Positions 48,300 to 59,296 of a stretch of DNA of 64,000 nt are shown in pieces. The notes under the pieces are model-generated. The model had not been told where the DNA came from. It ran no database searches and worked only from the letters and a program-made list of their open reading frames with translations. This DNA is from Ferrovibrio sp964218355 (GTDB taxonomy: Bacteria; Pseudomonadota; Alphaproteobacteria; Ferrovibrionales; Ferrovibrionaceae). A program made the position numbers and the translations under genes. How positions within the stretch are numbered: the stretch's first letter is position 1; each line of letters starts with the position of its first letter. The DNA lies in assembly GCF_964218355.1 (NCBI RefSeq), contig NZ_CAXPMC010000014.1, forward strand, positions 62,001-126,000, in the 5' to 3' direction.

Positions 48300-49352
48300 A
48301 TGAAGTTCCTCGATCAGGCCAAGGTCTATGTTGAAAGCGGGCATGGCGGCGCCGGTTCCGTCAGCTTCCGCCGTGAGAAGTTCATCGAATATGGCGGCCC
48401 CGATGGCGGCAATGGCGGCAAGGGCGGCGATGTCTGGGTGGAATGCGTCGATGGACTGAACACCCTGATCGACTACCGCTACCAGCAGCATTTCCGCGCC
48501 GAGCGCGGCGGCCATGGCATGGGCCGGCAGCGTTCCGGCGCCGGCGCCCCCGACGTGGTTCTCAAGGTGCCCAAGGGCACCCAGATCTTCGCCGAGGACG
48601 AAGAAACCCTGATCGCCGACATGACCGAGGTGGGCCAGCGCGTGCTGCTGTGCAAGGGCGGCGATGGCGGCTTCGGCAACGAGCATTACAAGTCGTCGAC
48701 CAACCGGGCGCCGCGCCGCGCCGATCCCGGCTGGCCCGGCGAGGAGAAATGGATCTGGCTGCGGCTGAAGCTGATCGCCGATGCCGGCCTCGTCGGCCTG
48801 CCCAATGCCGGCAAGTCGACCTTCCTGTCGCGCGTATCCCGCGCCAGGCCGAAGATCGCCGACTATCCCTTCACCACGCTGAAGCCGCAGCTGGGCGTGG
48901 TGAAGGCCGACGAGCGCGAATTCGTGCTGGCCGACCTGCCCGGCCTGATCGAGGGCGCCGCCGAGGGTGCCGGCCTCGGCCACCGCTTCCTCGGCCATGT
49001 CGAGCGCTGCGCGGTGATCCTGCATCTGCTGGACGGCACCGCGGAAGACCCGGTGGCGAACTGGAAGCTGATCCGCCGGGAGCTGAAGAAATACGGCGGC
49101 GGGCTCGATACCAAGCTCGAGATCATCGGCCTGAACAAGATCGACGCGATCCCCGCCGACGAACTGAAAGAGAAGATCACGAAACTGAAGCGGTCGGCGA
49201 AACGGCCGGTCTTCGCGCTGTCCGGCGTGTCGGGCGAGGGCGTCGAGGCCGTGGTGCGCCAGCTGTGGGAGATCATCGCCGCCGCCCGCCAGGCCGAGAA
49301 GGACGGCGTGGCGGTACAGGGCGATGCCGACGTGAAGGGCGTGATCCGGTGA
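48300..49352 (+). CDS. obgE: Obg family GTPase
   Basis: A 350-residue essential GTPase of ribosome assembly and cell-cycle control. The Gly-rich Obg domain opens MKFLDQAKVYVESGHGGAGS. The G domain has GLPNAGKSTFLSRVSRARP (G1), DYPFTTLKPQLGV (G2), DLPGLIEGAAEGAGLG (G3), NKIDAIP (G4) and ALSGVSGEG (G5). There is no long C-terminal extension. The stop overlaps the proB start (GTGA), coupling it to proline synthesis genes, an order common in alphaproteobacteria. Confidence 0.97.
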   Translation: MKFLDQAKVYVESGHGGAGSVSFRREKFIEYGGPDGGNGGKGGDVWVECVDGLNTLIDYRYQQHFRAERGGHGMGRQRSGAGAPDVVLKVPKGTQIFAEDEETLIADMTEVGQRVLLCKGGDGGFGNEHYKSSTNRAPRRADPGWPGEEKWIWLRLKLIADAGLVGLPNAGKSTFLSRVSRARPKIADYPFTTLKPQLGVVKADEREFVLADLPGLIEGAAEGAGLGHRFLGHVERCAVILHLLDGTAEDPVANWKLIRRELKKYGGGLDTKLEIIGLNKIDAIPADELKEKITKLKRSAKRPVFALSGVSGEGVEAVVRQLWEIIAAARQAEKDGVAVQGDADVKGVIR

Positions 49353-50493
49353 ATGCCGCGGCACGCAGCCCGTCGACGAAGGCGCTGCCGTCCCTCGACC
49401 GCGCGAGGCGCATCGTCGTCAAGGTCGGCTCGTCTTTGCTGGTCGATGGCGAGAAAGGCACCCTGCGCGCCGCCTGGCTGGCGGCCCTGGTCGAGGATAT
49501 CGCCGGCTTACGCGCCGCCGGCAAGGAAGTGCTCGTCGTCTCGTCGGGGGCGATTGCGCTCGGCCGCCGCATCCTCGGCCTGACCGGCCGCGCCCTGCGG
49601 CTGGAGGAAGGCCAGGCCGCCGCCGCCGCCGGCCAGATCCGGCTATCGGCCGCCTGGGGCGAGGCGCTGGCCAGGCATGACCTGAAGACCGCACAGATTC
49701 TGCTGACCCTGGCCGACACGGAATCGCGGCGCCAGTTCCTGAATGCGCGCGAGACCGTGAACACGCTGCTGAAGCTGGGCGTGGTGCCGGTGGTGAACGA
49801 GAACGACACGGTGGCGACGGCGGAAATCCGCTTCGGCGACAACGACCGGCTCGGCGCCCGCGTCGCCCAGATGATCTCGGCCGACTGCCTGGTGCTGCTG
49901 TCCGATATCGACGGACTTTACACCGCCGATCCCGGCATCGATGCAGCCGCCCGTTTCATTCCGCTGGTGGAGGCCGTGACGCCGGAGATCGAGGCAATGG
50001 CCGGCATCTCGCGCTCGGGCTTCGGCCGCGGCGGCATGGTCACCAAGATCATGGCGGCCAAGATCGCCACCGGCGCCGGCTGCGCCATGGTGATCGCCAA
50101 CGGCAAGCAGATGCATCCGGTGCAGAATGTGCGCGACGGCGGCACCTGCACATGGTTCCTCGCCACCGGCACGCCGAATGCGGCACGCAAGCAGTGGATC
50201 GGCGGCCATCTCAATCCGCAGGGCAGCCTCACCGTCGATGCCGGCGCCGAAAAGGCGCTGCGCTCGGGCCGCTCGCTGCTGCCGGCCGGCGTGACGCGGG
50301 TCGATGGCCGTTTCCAGCGTGGCGACCTCGTGCGCGTGGTGGATGCCGCCGGCACCGAGATCGCCGTCGGGCTTTCCGCTTACACCGACGAGGATGCCCG
50401 CCGCATCATCGGGCACAAATCGGGCGACATTGCCGAGATTCTCGGCTACCGTGGCCGCGACGAGATGATCCACCGCGACGATCTTGTTCTGAG

Positions 50494-50497
<4 letters not shown>
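49349..50497 (+). CDS. proB: Glutamate 5-kinase
   Basis: This enzyme phosphorylates glutamate as the first step of proline synthesis. It is 382 residues with an amino-acid-kinase domain (RRIVVKVGSSLLVDGEKG, VVSSGAIALGRRILG, VVNENDTVATAEIRFGDND) and a C-terminal PUA domain (GRSLLPAGVTRVDGRFQRGD). The GTG at 49349 overlaps the obgE stop; an ATG four bases later is in another frame. Its own stop overlaps the proA start, so obgE, proB and proA are translationally coupled. Confidence 0.95.
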
Positions 50498-51798
<1,301 letters not shown>

Positions 51799-51844
51799 CC
51801 GGCCGCCGCCGCCGCCCCAGCCAGAACGGAGCGCCAAGCCCCGC

Positions 51845-52465
51845 ATGACCCGGCTTCCCCCCCTCGGCTCGCGGCTTCGCTTGCGCATCGGCCTGCTCGG
51901 TGGCTCGTTCAATCCCGCCCATGCCGCCCATCGCGAGATCAGCATCACGGCCCTGCGCCGGCTGAAGCTCGACCAGGTCTGGTGGCTGGTCAGCCCGCAG
52001 AATCCGCTGAAGGCGGCCAACGGCATGGCGCCGCTGGCCACCCGCATCGCCGCGGCACGCGCCGTGGCGGCGCATCCGCGCATCGTCGTCACCGGTATCG
52101 AAAGCCGGCTCGGCACCCGCTACACCGCCGACACGCTCGCCGCCCTGCGCCGGCATTATCCGGCCATGCGCTTCGTGTGGCTGATGGGGGCCGACAACCT
52201 GGCGCAGTTCCACCGCTGGGAAAGCTGGCAGCAGATCGCCCGCGCCATGCCGGTGGCGGTGCTCGACCGGCCCGGCCATAACCTGACGGCGGCGTTTGCG
52301 CCGGCCGCCCGCGCCCTGCAGCAGGCCCGCCTGCCGCAGGCCGAGGCCGCCACCCTGCCGGACCGCCGGGCGCCGGCCTTCCTGCTGTTGAAGACGAAAC
52401 TCAACCCGCTCAGCGCCACCGCGATCCGGCAGCAGATGCAGGCCCGCCGCCGCGCCGCCGGCTAG
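51845..52465 (+). CDS. nadD: Nicotinate-nucleotide adenylyltransferase
   Basis: This enzyme joins nicotinate mononucleotide to AMP in NAD synthesis. It is 206 residues with the nucleotidyltransferase signature GLLGGSFNPAHAAHREISI (GxFxPxHxxH), WLVSPQNPLK, WLMGADNLAQFHRWESW and the C-terminal ISTxxxR-like LSATAIRQQM. The usual ATG at 51845 lies 46 bases after proA. In many relatives rsfS and rlmH follow, but here the next gene is convergent, so the conserved run is interrupted. It shares four bases with the OPT gene stop. Confidence 0.94.
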   Translation: MTRLPPLGSRLRLRIGLLGGSFNPAHAAHREISITALRRLKLDQVWWLVSPQNPLKAANGMAPLATRIAAARAVAAHPRIVVTGIESRLGTRYTADTLAALRRHYPAMRFVWLMGADNLAQFHRWESWQQIARAMPVAVLDRPGHNLTAAFAPAARALQQARLPQAEAATLPDRRAPAFLLLKTKLNPLSATAIRQQMQARRRAAG

Positions 52466-54228
52466 CGCAGCAGCCCGGCCGCCGCGGTGGCCACGCCGAT
52501 CAGGCTTTCGCCCGCCACCAGCCCCGCCGCCAGCGGCAGCGTCGATGTCTCGCCGAAGCGCGGCGCGACGCGCGCCACGATGGCGGCGATCACCGCGCCG
52601 AGACACATCGACAGGGCATTCCAGGCCGGGATGACGAAGGCGAGGCCGATGGCCGGCGCGCTCGGCACCCGGCGCGCGTATCGTTCGGGCAGCAGCCGTT
52701 CGGCCAGCGCCAGTGCGATGCCGGCCATGGCGGCCGCCAGCATCGCCGGCAGCGCACCCGGCGGAATCGCGCCAAGCCCGCCGGCCAGCACTTCCGCCAC
52801 GGCCTTCCAGGTCGCCACCGCCGGCGCCGGCCAGTCGGCGGTGATCAGCATCGCCTGCGGATCGGGGATCAGCAGCAGGTATACGGCGCTGCCGGCCAGC
52901 GCGCCGGTGGCGACGCCGAAGCACTGCGCCACGATCTGGAAGCGCGGCGTGGCGCCGATGATCTGGCCGGTGCGCAGGTCGTGCATCAGGTCGGCGCACT
53001 GGCCGGCGGCACCGCCGGTGATGTTGGCGGCCATCAGGTTGGTGATGACGTTGCCCGGCGAGAGGATTCCGTAGGCGAGCTGGGTGATCTTGCCCATGGC
53101 GCCGATCGGCGTGATGCCGGTCTCGCCCGAGACCCGGGCCGCCACCACCGCCAGCACATAGCTCAGCAGCACCGCGGTCACGGCTTCCCACAGCGCGAGG
53201 CCGAAAAGCGGCATAGCGATGGCGGCGATCAGCGCCGTGCAGAAAACCAGGCCCAGCATCTGCCCGCGCGGCAGCCGCAGAGGCGCGCGGTCCGCCGGGG
53301 CCGCCTGCCGCCGGCGCCGCCACAGGCGCAGCAGCGAGATACCGAAAGAGACCAGCGACGCCACCACCATCAGGGTGACGCCGGGCCACAGCAGCCAGGT
53401 GACCAGCGGGCCGAACCAGGCGGCCTGCGGCGCGGCCGCGCCGGCCTCCGCCCAGCCCATCGCCAGGGCATAGGGTGCCAGCAGGCCCCAGCCGGTCACC
53501 GCGCCCAGCAGCAGCGACAGCCCGGCGCGCAGGCCGATGATGGCGCCGAAGCCCAGCATCAGCAGCGAGGGATCGAAGGCGAAGCCGAGATTGGCCAGCG
53601 TGGGCGATGCGCCGCCCGCCGGCAGCGTGGCGGCCGGGCCGAGACGCGGCAGCGCGACGACGAGATCGTTCACGCCTTTCAGGGCCGCCGAGACGGCCGC
53701 CGCGCCGAACAGCACGCGCAGCCGCGCAAAGGCCTCGCGGCCGCGGGCATGAATGCGCTGCATGGTCTCGGCGGTGGCGATGCCGGCGGGAAAGGCCAGC
53801 CGTTCGCGCAGCAGCATCTGGTTGCGCAGGCCGGCCGCCACCACGACGCCGAGGATGCTGACCGCGAAGACCCACAGCGTCAGCCACTGCCAGGCGAGTT
53901 CGCGGCCGGTCAGCAGGGTGAGAGCCGGGATCGGCGCCACCAGGCCGCCCGAGATGATGGAGGCGGCGGACGAGGCGGTCGTCTGGTTGATGTTGTTTTC
54001 GAGGATGCCCCAGGGCCACGCGCGGCTGCCGCGCGCCGCCAGCGACCAGAAGCCATAGGCAAGCAGGCCGGCCGCCACCGACATGTTGAAGGACCAGCCG
54101 ATCTTCAGGCCGCTGTAGACATTGCAGGGGGTGAGCGCCGCACCGATCAGCATGCCGGTGAGAATGGCGCGCAGCGTCAGCTCGGGGGCTGCATGCCCTG
54201 GCGACGCAGGAGAATGTGCCTGGGCCAT
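52462..54228 (-). CDS. OPT-family transporter
   Basis: A 588-residue integral membrane protein of the oligopeptide-transporter superfamily. The N-terminal signature is TLRAILTGMLIGAALTPCNV followed by YSGLKIGWSFNMS. About 14-16 hydrophobic segments follow, with GETGITPIGAMGKITQLAYG and ANITGGAAGQCADLMHDLRTG in the conserved core. Members move peptides or metal-chelate complexes in symport with protons; the substrate is not determined. It is convergent with nadD and overlaps it by four bases. Confidence 0.9.
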   Translation of the reverse strand: MAQAHSPASPGHAAPELTLRAILTGMLIGAALTPCNVYSGLKIGWSFNMSVAAGLLAYGFWSLAARGSRAWPWGILENNINQTTASSAASIISGGLVAPIPALTLLTGRELAWQWLTLWVFAVSILGVVVAAGLRNQMLLRERLAFPAGIATAETMQRIHARGREAFARLRVLFGAAAVSAALKGVNDLVVALPRLGPAATLPAGGASPTLANLGFAFDPSLLMLGFGAIIGLRAGLSLLLGAVTGWGLLAPYALAMGWAEAGAAAPQAAWFGPLVTWLLWPGVTLMVVASLVSFGISLLRLWRRRRQAAPADRAPLRLPRGQMLGLVFCTALIAAIAMPLFGLALWEAVTAVLLSYVLAVVAARVSGETGITPIGAMGKITQLAYGILSPGNVITNLMAANITGGAAGQCADLMHDLRTGQIIGATPRFQIVAQCFGVATGALAGSAVYLLLIPDPQAMLITADWPAPAVATWKAVAEVLAGGLGAIPPGALPAMLAAAMAGIALALAERLLPERYARRVPSAPAIGLAFVIPAWNALSMCLGAVIAAIVARVAPRFGETSTLPLAAGLVAGESLIGVATAAAGLLR

Positions 54229-54253
54229 CGCCCCAGTTTAAGGATGCGACCCG

Positions 54254-55468
54254 CTATGGCAACCGCAGATACAGCTTGTTGATGCCGGTCAGCAATCCGT
54301 GCAGCGACAGATAGAGCGCAACGAAATCGCCCCATGGCAGCGACAGGGCCGCGGCGATGTCGCCTAAGCTGCGGCGGCCGTCGATCAGTGCGGCAATATC
54401 CGCTGCGCGCGGCGGCGCCGCAAACACGAAGCGCTCGGTATGGAAGCTGATGGCGAGCTCGCCGCGCCTGCGCAGCGTCTCGGCCAGGGCCGCGGCGGGC
54501 AGCCCGTTCAGCCACGGCACCAGATCGGGCGCCGGCTGTGCGACGGCACCGTCCTTGCGCGCGGCCGGCACGGCATAGACCACATGGGTCTTCATGGCGC
54601 CGCTGAGCCGTTCGGCCAGCGCCGCCTGGTCCGGCGGCGGCAGGGCGGCGGCCCGCGCACGCAGGGTCTCGTCCTTCAGGTAGCCGAGCGGATCGTAGCG
54701 GCAGGGCTCGATCCAGGCACTGATGCCGAGGCCGGCACCTTCGACCAGGTCGTACAGTTCCGGCACCGTATAGGCGCGGTCCTGGCTGTGCAGCAGCAGA
54801 TCATAGAGGCCGGCATCGCCGGTGGTGTGGTCGCCGATGAAAGGATTGCGGCGGAATTCGTTGCCTTCGGGCAGCGCGACCAGCAGCCGTTTCGCCAGCG
54901 CCACCTGCTGCTGCGGATCGTCGCCGCCGACAAGCTGGCGCAGGGCCGCCTGCAGCGGATAGACGCCGGCGCGGCCGTAGGTGCCGTAGACCATCAGGCC
55001 CATGCCGCCGTCTTCGGCCAGTGCGGCCTTCAGCACGGCTAGGCCGGCAGCCGGATCGGGCAGGTGATGCAGCACGCCGCAGCAGTCGATGTAGTCATAC
55101 GGCCCCGGCGCCAGCTGCGGCAGGGCGTCGAGGGCGCCGGTGAGGAAGCGGATATTGGTCAGGCCGCGCATGGCGGCGCGCGCCTCGGCCACCTTTCGCG
55201 ACGCCGCCGAGAGATCGAGATAGACCACCTCATGCGCGCCGCCGCTGGCGGCCAGATACTGCGCCAGATGGATCAGCCCGTCGCCGGTGCCGCCGCCGGC
55301 CACCAGCGCACGGAAGGGCCGGCGGAAATCGCGCCGGCCGCCGAAGACATAATGGTTGAGTTCCGGCAGGAAGCTCGGGCTGCCGGTGATCAGCCGGCGG
55401 CGCTCGTCCTCCGGGTCGCGGGCCGGATAGGGATAGGCCTCATACTGCTCGCGAACCCGGTCGGACAC
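54254..55468 (-). CDS. Class I SAM-dependent methyltransferase
   Basis: A 404-residue protein starting with GTG (VSDRVREQYEAYPYPARDPE). The SAM site is ALVAGGGTGDGLIHLAQYLA followed by VVYLDLSAASRKVAEARA, and YDYIDCCGVLHHLPDP ends the Rossmann core. The C-terminal ~150 residues are helical and may be a substrate or regulatory domain, including a winged-helix-like DIAAALSLPWGDFVALY. The YEAYPYP element recalls methyltransferases fused to tetratricopeptide proteins. Substrate unknown. It is 13 bases downstream of the quinone oxidoreductase gene. Confidence 0.82.
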   Translation of the reverse strand: MSDRVREQYEAYPYPARDPEDERRRLITGSPSFLPELNHYVFGGRRDFRRPFRALVAGGGTGDGLIHLAQYLAASGGAHEVVYLDLSAASRKVAEARAAMRGLTNIRFLTGALDALPQLAPGPYDYIDCCGVLHHLPDPAAGLAVLKAALAEDGGMGLMVYGTYGRAGVYPLQAALRQLVGGDDPQQQVALAKRLLVALPEGNEFRRNPFIGDHTTGDAGLYDLLLHSQDRAYTVPELYDLVEGAGLGISAWIEPCRYDPLGYLKDETLRARAAALPPPDQAALAERLSGAMKTHVVYAVPAARKDGAVAQPAPDLVPWLNGLPAAALAETLRRRGELAISFHTERFVFAAPPRAADIAALIDGRRSLGDIAAALSLPWGDFVALYLSLHGLLTGINKLYLRLP

Positions 55469-55481
55469 GCAGCCGGTGCGA

Positions 55482-56474
55482 TCAGGGGATGGTGATGACC
55501 ACCTTGCCGGTGGTCTTGCGCGACAGCAGGGCCTGCATCGCCTGCGGCACCTGGTCGAGGGCAAAGGTCGACGAGACATGCGGCTTCAGCCGGCCCTGCT
55601 CGTAGAGCGCCAGCAGGGCGGCGAAATTCGCCCGGTTCTTCTGCGGCTCGCGGGCGGCAAAGGCCCCCCAGAAGACGCCGACGATGCTGCAGCCCTTGAT
55701 CAGCGCGAGATTCGCCGGCGCTTCGGGAATCCGGCCCGAGGCGAAGCCGATCACCAGCAGGCGGCCATCCCAGTTGATGCAGCGCAAGGACTGGTCGAAG
55801 GCATCGCCGCCCACCGCGTCGTAGATCACGTCGGCGCCGTTGCCGCCGGTCAGCTCCTTGACGCGGTCCTTGATGCTTTCCGTCGAATAGTTGATCACAT
55901 GGGCGGCGCCGTATTCCTTCACGATGGCGGCCTTCTCGTCGCTGCCCACCGTGCCGATCACGGTGGCGCCCAGCTCGCGGCCCAGTTCCACGGCGTTGAG
56001 GCCGACGCCGCCGGCGGCGCCATGCACCAGCAGCACCTCGCCCTTCTGCATGCGGCCGCGGTCGACCAGCGCGTGATACGTCGTGCCGTAGGTGATCGGG
56101 AAGCCGGCCGCGACTTCATAGGGCATGCTGTCGGGGATCTTGTAGACGCTGGCGGCCGGGCAGTTCACCATCTCGCCGAAGGCGCCGTTGCCGGTGGTGG
56201 CCATCACGCGGTCGCCCGGCTTCACGTCGGTCACCTTCTCGCCCACCTCGGCGATCTCGCCGGCGCATTCCATGCCGGGCGCGAAGGGGAAGGCCGGCTT
56301 GAACTGGTATTTGCCGGCGATCATCAGGGTGTCGGGGAAATTCAGGCCGGCGGCGCGCACACGGATGCGCACGTCCTTCGGGCCCAGCGCCGGCAGCTCG
56401 AGATTGTCGAGCACCAGGCTGTCCGGGCCGCCCCAGGCCTTGCACACCATGGCTTTCACGCTGATCGCCGCCAT
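55482..56474 (-). CDS. NADPH:quinone oxidoreductase family protein (MDR)
   Basis: A 330-residue zinc-independent medium-chain dehydrogenase. It has VRAAGLNFPDTLMIAGKYQ, PGMECAGEIAEVGEKVTD and the NADP-binding VLLVHGAAGGVGLNAVELGR, then DVIYDAVGGDAFDQSLRCIN and KTTGKVVITIP at the end. Zinc ligands are missing, as in quinone oxidoreductases. GGGAG seven bases before ATG 56474 sets the start; a GTG just before it is in frame. It is probably cotranscribed with the methyltransferase gene. Confidence 0.9.
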   Translation of the reverse strand: MAAISVKAMVCKAWGGPDSLVLDNLELPALGPKDVRIRVRAAGLNFPDTLMIAGKYQFKPAFPFAPGMECAGEIAEVGEKVTDVKPGDRVMATTGNGAFGEMVNCPAASVYKIPDSMPYEVAAGFPITYGTTYHALVDRGRMQKGEVLLVHGAAGGVGLNAVELGRELGATVIGTVGSDEKAAIVKEYGAAHVINYSTESIKDRVKELTGGNGADVIYDAVGGDAFDQSLRCINWDGRLLVIGFASGRIPEAPANLALIKGCSIVGVFWGAFAAREPQKNRANFAALLALYEQGRLKPHVSSTFALDQVPQAMQALLSRKTTGKVVITIP

Positions 56475-56594
56475 CACTTCACTCCCTGTCTGCGGTTATC
56501 CGGGCTTGCGGATTTTCCGGCTGTTTGCGGATTTTCTTGTCGTCAGAAAATGGCAATGGCGCCGGAGCAGCCTCCGGCGCCATGCATCACGCCG

Positions 56595-57137
56595 TCATTT
56601 CGGCGAAATCACCATGGTCATCTGGCGACCTTCCATTTTCGGAAACTGCTCGACCTTGGCCTTCTCGGCCACGTCGTCGCGCACGCGGTCCAGCAGCTTG
56701 GCGCCGAGTTCCTGGTGGGCCATCTCGCGGCCGCGGAACCGCAGGGTCACCTTGACCTTGTCGCCCTCGTCGAGGAAGCGGTTCATCGCCTTCATCTTCA
56801 CGTCATAGTCATGCGTGTCGATGCCGGGACGCAGCTTGATTTCCTTGATCTCGATGACCTTCTGCTTCTTGCGCGCCTCGGCGGCCTTCTTCTGGGCCTC
56901 GTATTTGTACTTGCCGTAATCGAGGATCTTGGCGACCGGCGGCTCGGCATTGGGCGAGATCTCGCAGAGATCAAGGCCGGCCTCCTCGGCCAGGCGCATC
57001 GCTTCGCGGGTGGTGACCACGCCGCGGTTCTCGCCGGCGGCGTCGATCAGGCGGACATTGGGGACGTCGATCTCGTGATTGACCCGCGGTCCGTCGGTCT
57101 TCGGCGTCGGCGGGGCATTGAAAGGTGGGCGGGCTAT
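56595..57137 (-). CDS. infC: Translation initiation factor IF-3, apparent AUA start
   Basis: IF-3 binds the 30S subunit and checks start-codon fidelity. The body shows EISPNAEPPVAKILDYGKYK, EIKLRPGIDTHDYDVK and HQELGAKLLDRV. No ATG begins this frame in a sensible place. The family N-terminus (ARPPFNAPPTPKTDGPRVN) is preceded by ATA at 57135-57137, with AAGGAG six bases upstream. This gives 180 residues, the same as in E. coli, where infC uses AUU so that IF-3 limits its own synthesis. The same control is inferred here. It lies 60 bases after thrS on the same strand. Confidence 0.92.
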   Translation of the reverse strand: MARPPFNAPPTPKTDGPRVNHEIDVPNVRLIDAAGENRGVVTTREAMRLAEEAGLDLCEISPNAEPPVAKILDYGKYKYEAQKKAAEARKKQKVIEIKEIKLRPGIDTHDYDVKMKAMNRFLDEGDKVKVTLRFRGREMAHQELGAKLLDRVRDDVAEKAKVEQFPKMEGRQMTMVISPK

Positions 57138-57197
57138 GACGCGCTCCTTAAGATAATTGCAGACAAATCAGTGGGTTGGGCGTATGGCAGCCGGGGA

Positions 57198-59198
57198 TCA
57201 GGCCCCCGGCATGCGGGCCTCGGCGGTCAATCTAGCAAGCGCGTCGGCCAAAGCAATGGTTTCCTGCCGCTCTTCGCCCAGCCGCCGCAGGGTGACGGTA
57301 CCCTGCTCCGCCTCCTTTTTGCCGACCACCAGGATGACCGGCACCTTGGCAAGGCTGAGTTCGCGGATCTTGTAGTTGATCTTCTCGTTGCGCAGGTCGG
57401 TATCGACCCGCAGGCCGGCGGCATCGAGCGCATCGGCCACCTGCTGCGCATAGCCGTCGCAGTCCGAGACGATCGGGGCGACCACCGCCTGCAGCGGCGC
57501 CATCCACAAAGGCAGGCGGCCGGCATAATGCTCTAGCAGGATGCCGATGAAGCGCTCGAAGCTGCCGAGGATCGCGCGATGCAGCATCACCGGGCGGTGG
57601 CGGCCGCCATCGGCGCCGACATAATCGGCGTCCAGACGCTCGGGCAGCACGAAATCCACCTGCAGGGTGCCGCACTGCCAGTCGCGGCCGATGGTATCGC
57701 GCAGCACGAATTCCAGCTTCGGGCCATAGAAGGCGCCCTCGCCGGGATTGAGCGTGTAGTCGAGGCCGGCGGCCTCGCAGGCTTCCTTCAGCGCGCCTTC
57801 CGCCTTGTCCCAGGTGGCATCCGAGCCGGCGCGCTGGGCCGGCCGGTCGGAGAATTTCACCCGGATGTCCGTGAAGCCCATGTCCCTGTAGACCGACTTC
57901 AGCAGCTCGCAGAATTCCTTGCTCTCCGAGATGATCTGGTCTTCGGTGCAGAAGATATGCGCGTCGTCCTGGGTGAAGTTGCGCACCCGCATGATGCCAT
58001 GCAGGGCGCCGCCCGGCTCGAAGCGGTGGCAGGAGCCGAACTCGGCCATGCGCAAAGGCAGGTCGCGGTAGCTCTTGAGGCCCTGGTTGAAGATCTGCAC
58101 ATGGCAGGGGCAGTTCATCGGCTTCAGCGCGAAGACGCGCTCGTCCGGATCGCTGCCATAGTCGCGGATGCCCTGCTCGTTTTCCGCCAGATACATGTTC
58201 TCGCGGAATTTCTCCCAGTGGCCCGAGGCCTCCCACAGCTTGCGGTCGACCAGCTGCGGCGTCTTCACTTCCTGGTATTTCGCGCGTTCCAGCCGGTTGC
58301 GCATGTAGCGCTCCAGCGTGCGGTAGAGCGTCCAGCCCTTCGCATGCCAGAACACCATGCCGGCCGCCTCTTCCTGCTGGTGGAACAGGCCCATTTCCCT
58401 GCCGAGCCGGCGGTGGTCGCGCTTTTCGGCCTCTTCCAGCCGCTTCAGATACGCATCCAGCTCCTTCTGGTCGCGCCAGGCGGTGGCATAGATGCGCTGC
58501 AGCTGGCGGTTCTTCGCGTCCCCGCGCCAGTAGGCGCCCGACACCTTCATGATCTTGAACGCTGCCGGCAGCTTGCCGGTGGAGGGCAGATGCGGGCCCA
58601 TGCAGAGGTCGAGCCAGCTGTCGCCCTGGCGGTAGATCGAGATCGCCTCGCCGCGCTTGGAAATCTCGTCGACCCATTCGGCCTTGTAGGTCTCGCCGAT
58701 CTGGCGGAAATAGCCGACGGCCTTCTCGGCGGGCCAGACCTCGCGCTCGATCGGCAGGTCGCGCTTGACGATCTCGGCCATGCGCTGCTCGATCTTCGCG
58801 AAGTCCTCCGGCGTGAAGGGCTCGTCGCGCACGAAATCGTAGTAGAAGCCGTCCTCGGTGGCGGGGCCGAAGGTGATCTGGGTGCCGGGGAACAGTTCCT
58901 GCACCGCCTGCGCCATCACATGGGCGCCGTCATGGCGGATCAGCTCCAGCAGCTCGGCCTCGTTGCGGTCCTTCATGGTGACGATCTCGAGCCGGGCATC
59001 GGCCGTGATCGGCGCCTTCAGGTCGCGCAGCACGCCATCCAGCCGCACGGCGAGCGCGGCCTTGGCGAGGCCGGCACCGATCGATGCCGCCACATCCGCG
59101 CCGGTGCTGCCGGCCGCGCAGGTTCGCACGCTGCCATCGGGCAGGGTGAGGCGGATCTCGGCGCCGGAAGAACCAGCGGAAACGGCAGTCTGGGACAT
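57198..59198 (-). CDS. thrS: Threonyl-tRNA synthetase
   Basis: A 666-residue class II synthetase with a TGS domain (about 10-75), an editing domain with HDGAHVMAQAVQELF (H-x3-H), the catalytic core (LKPMNCPCHVQIFNQGLKSY, FEPGGALHGIMRVRNFTQDD, LHRAILGSFERFIGILLEHY) and the C-terminal anticodon-binding domain (VAPIVSDCDGYAQQV). All elements of the full-length bacterial enzyme are present. GGAGG eight bases upstream supports ATG 59198. It is the first gene of thrS-infC. Confidence 0.97.
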   Translation of the reverse strand: MSQTAVSAGSSGAEIRLTLPDGSVRTCAAGSTGADVAASIGAGLAKAALAVRLDGVLRDLKAPITADARLEIVTMKDRNEAELLELIRHDGAHVMAQAVQELFPGTQITFGPATEDGFYYDFVRDEPFTPEDFAKIEQRMAEIVKRDLPIEREVWPAEKAVGYFRQIGETYKAEWVDEISKRGEAISIYRQGDSWLDLCMGPHLPSTGKLPAAFKIMKVSGAYWRGDAKNRQLQRIYATAWRDQKELDAYLKRLEEAEKRDHRRLGREMGLFHQQEEAAGMVFWHAKGWTLYRTLERYMRNRLERAKYQEVKTPQLVDRKLWEASGHWEKFRENMYLAENEQGIRDYGSDPDERVFALKPMNCPCHVQIFNQGLKSYRDLPLRMAEFGSCHRFEPGGALHGIMRVRNFTQDDAHIFCTEDQIISESKEFCELLKSVYRDMGFTDIRVKFSDRPAQRAGSDATWDKAEGALKEACEAAGLDYTLNPGEGAFYGPKLEFVLRDTIGRDWQCGTLQVDFVLPERLDADYVGADGGRHRPVMLHRAILGSFERFIGILLEHYAGRLPLWMAPLQAVVAPIVSDCDGYAQQVADALDAAGLRVDTDLRNEKINYKIRELSLAKVPVILVVGKKEAEQGTVTLRRLGEERQETIALADALARLTAEARMPGA

Positions 59199-59296
59199 GG
59201 GTTAACGACCTCCAAGGGGGCGCAGCCTAGCCGTCCCGCCCCCCCTGTCAAGCCGGGCGCCCGGCCGGCCGGGCCGGGGCCGCGATGTCCCGGAAA

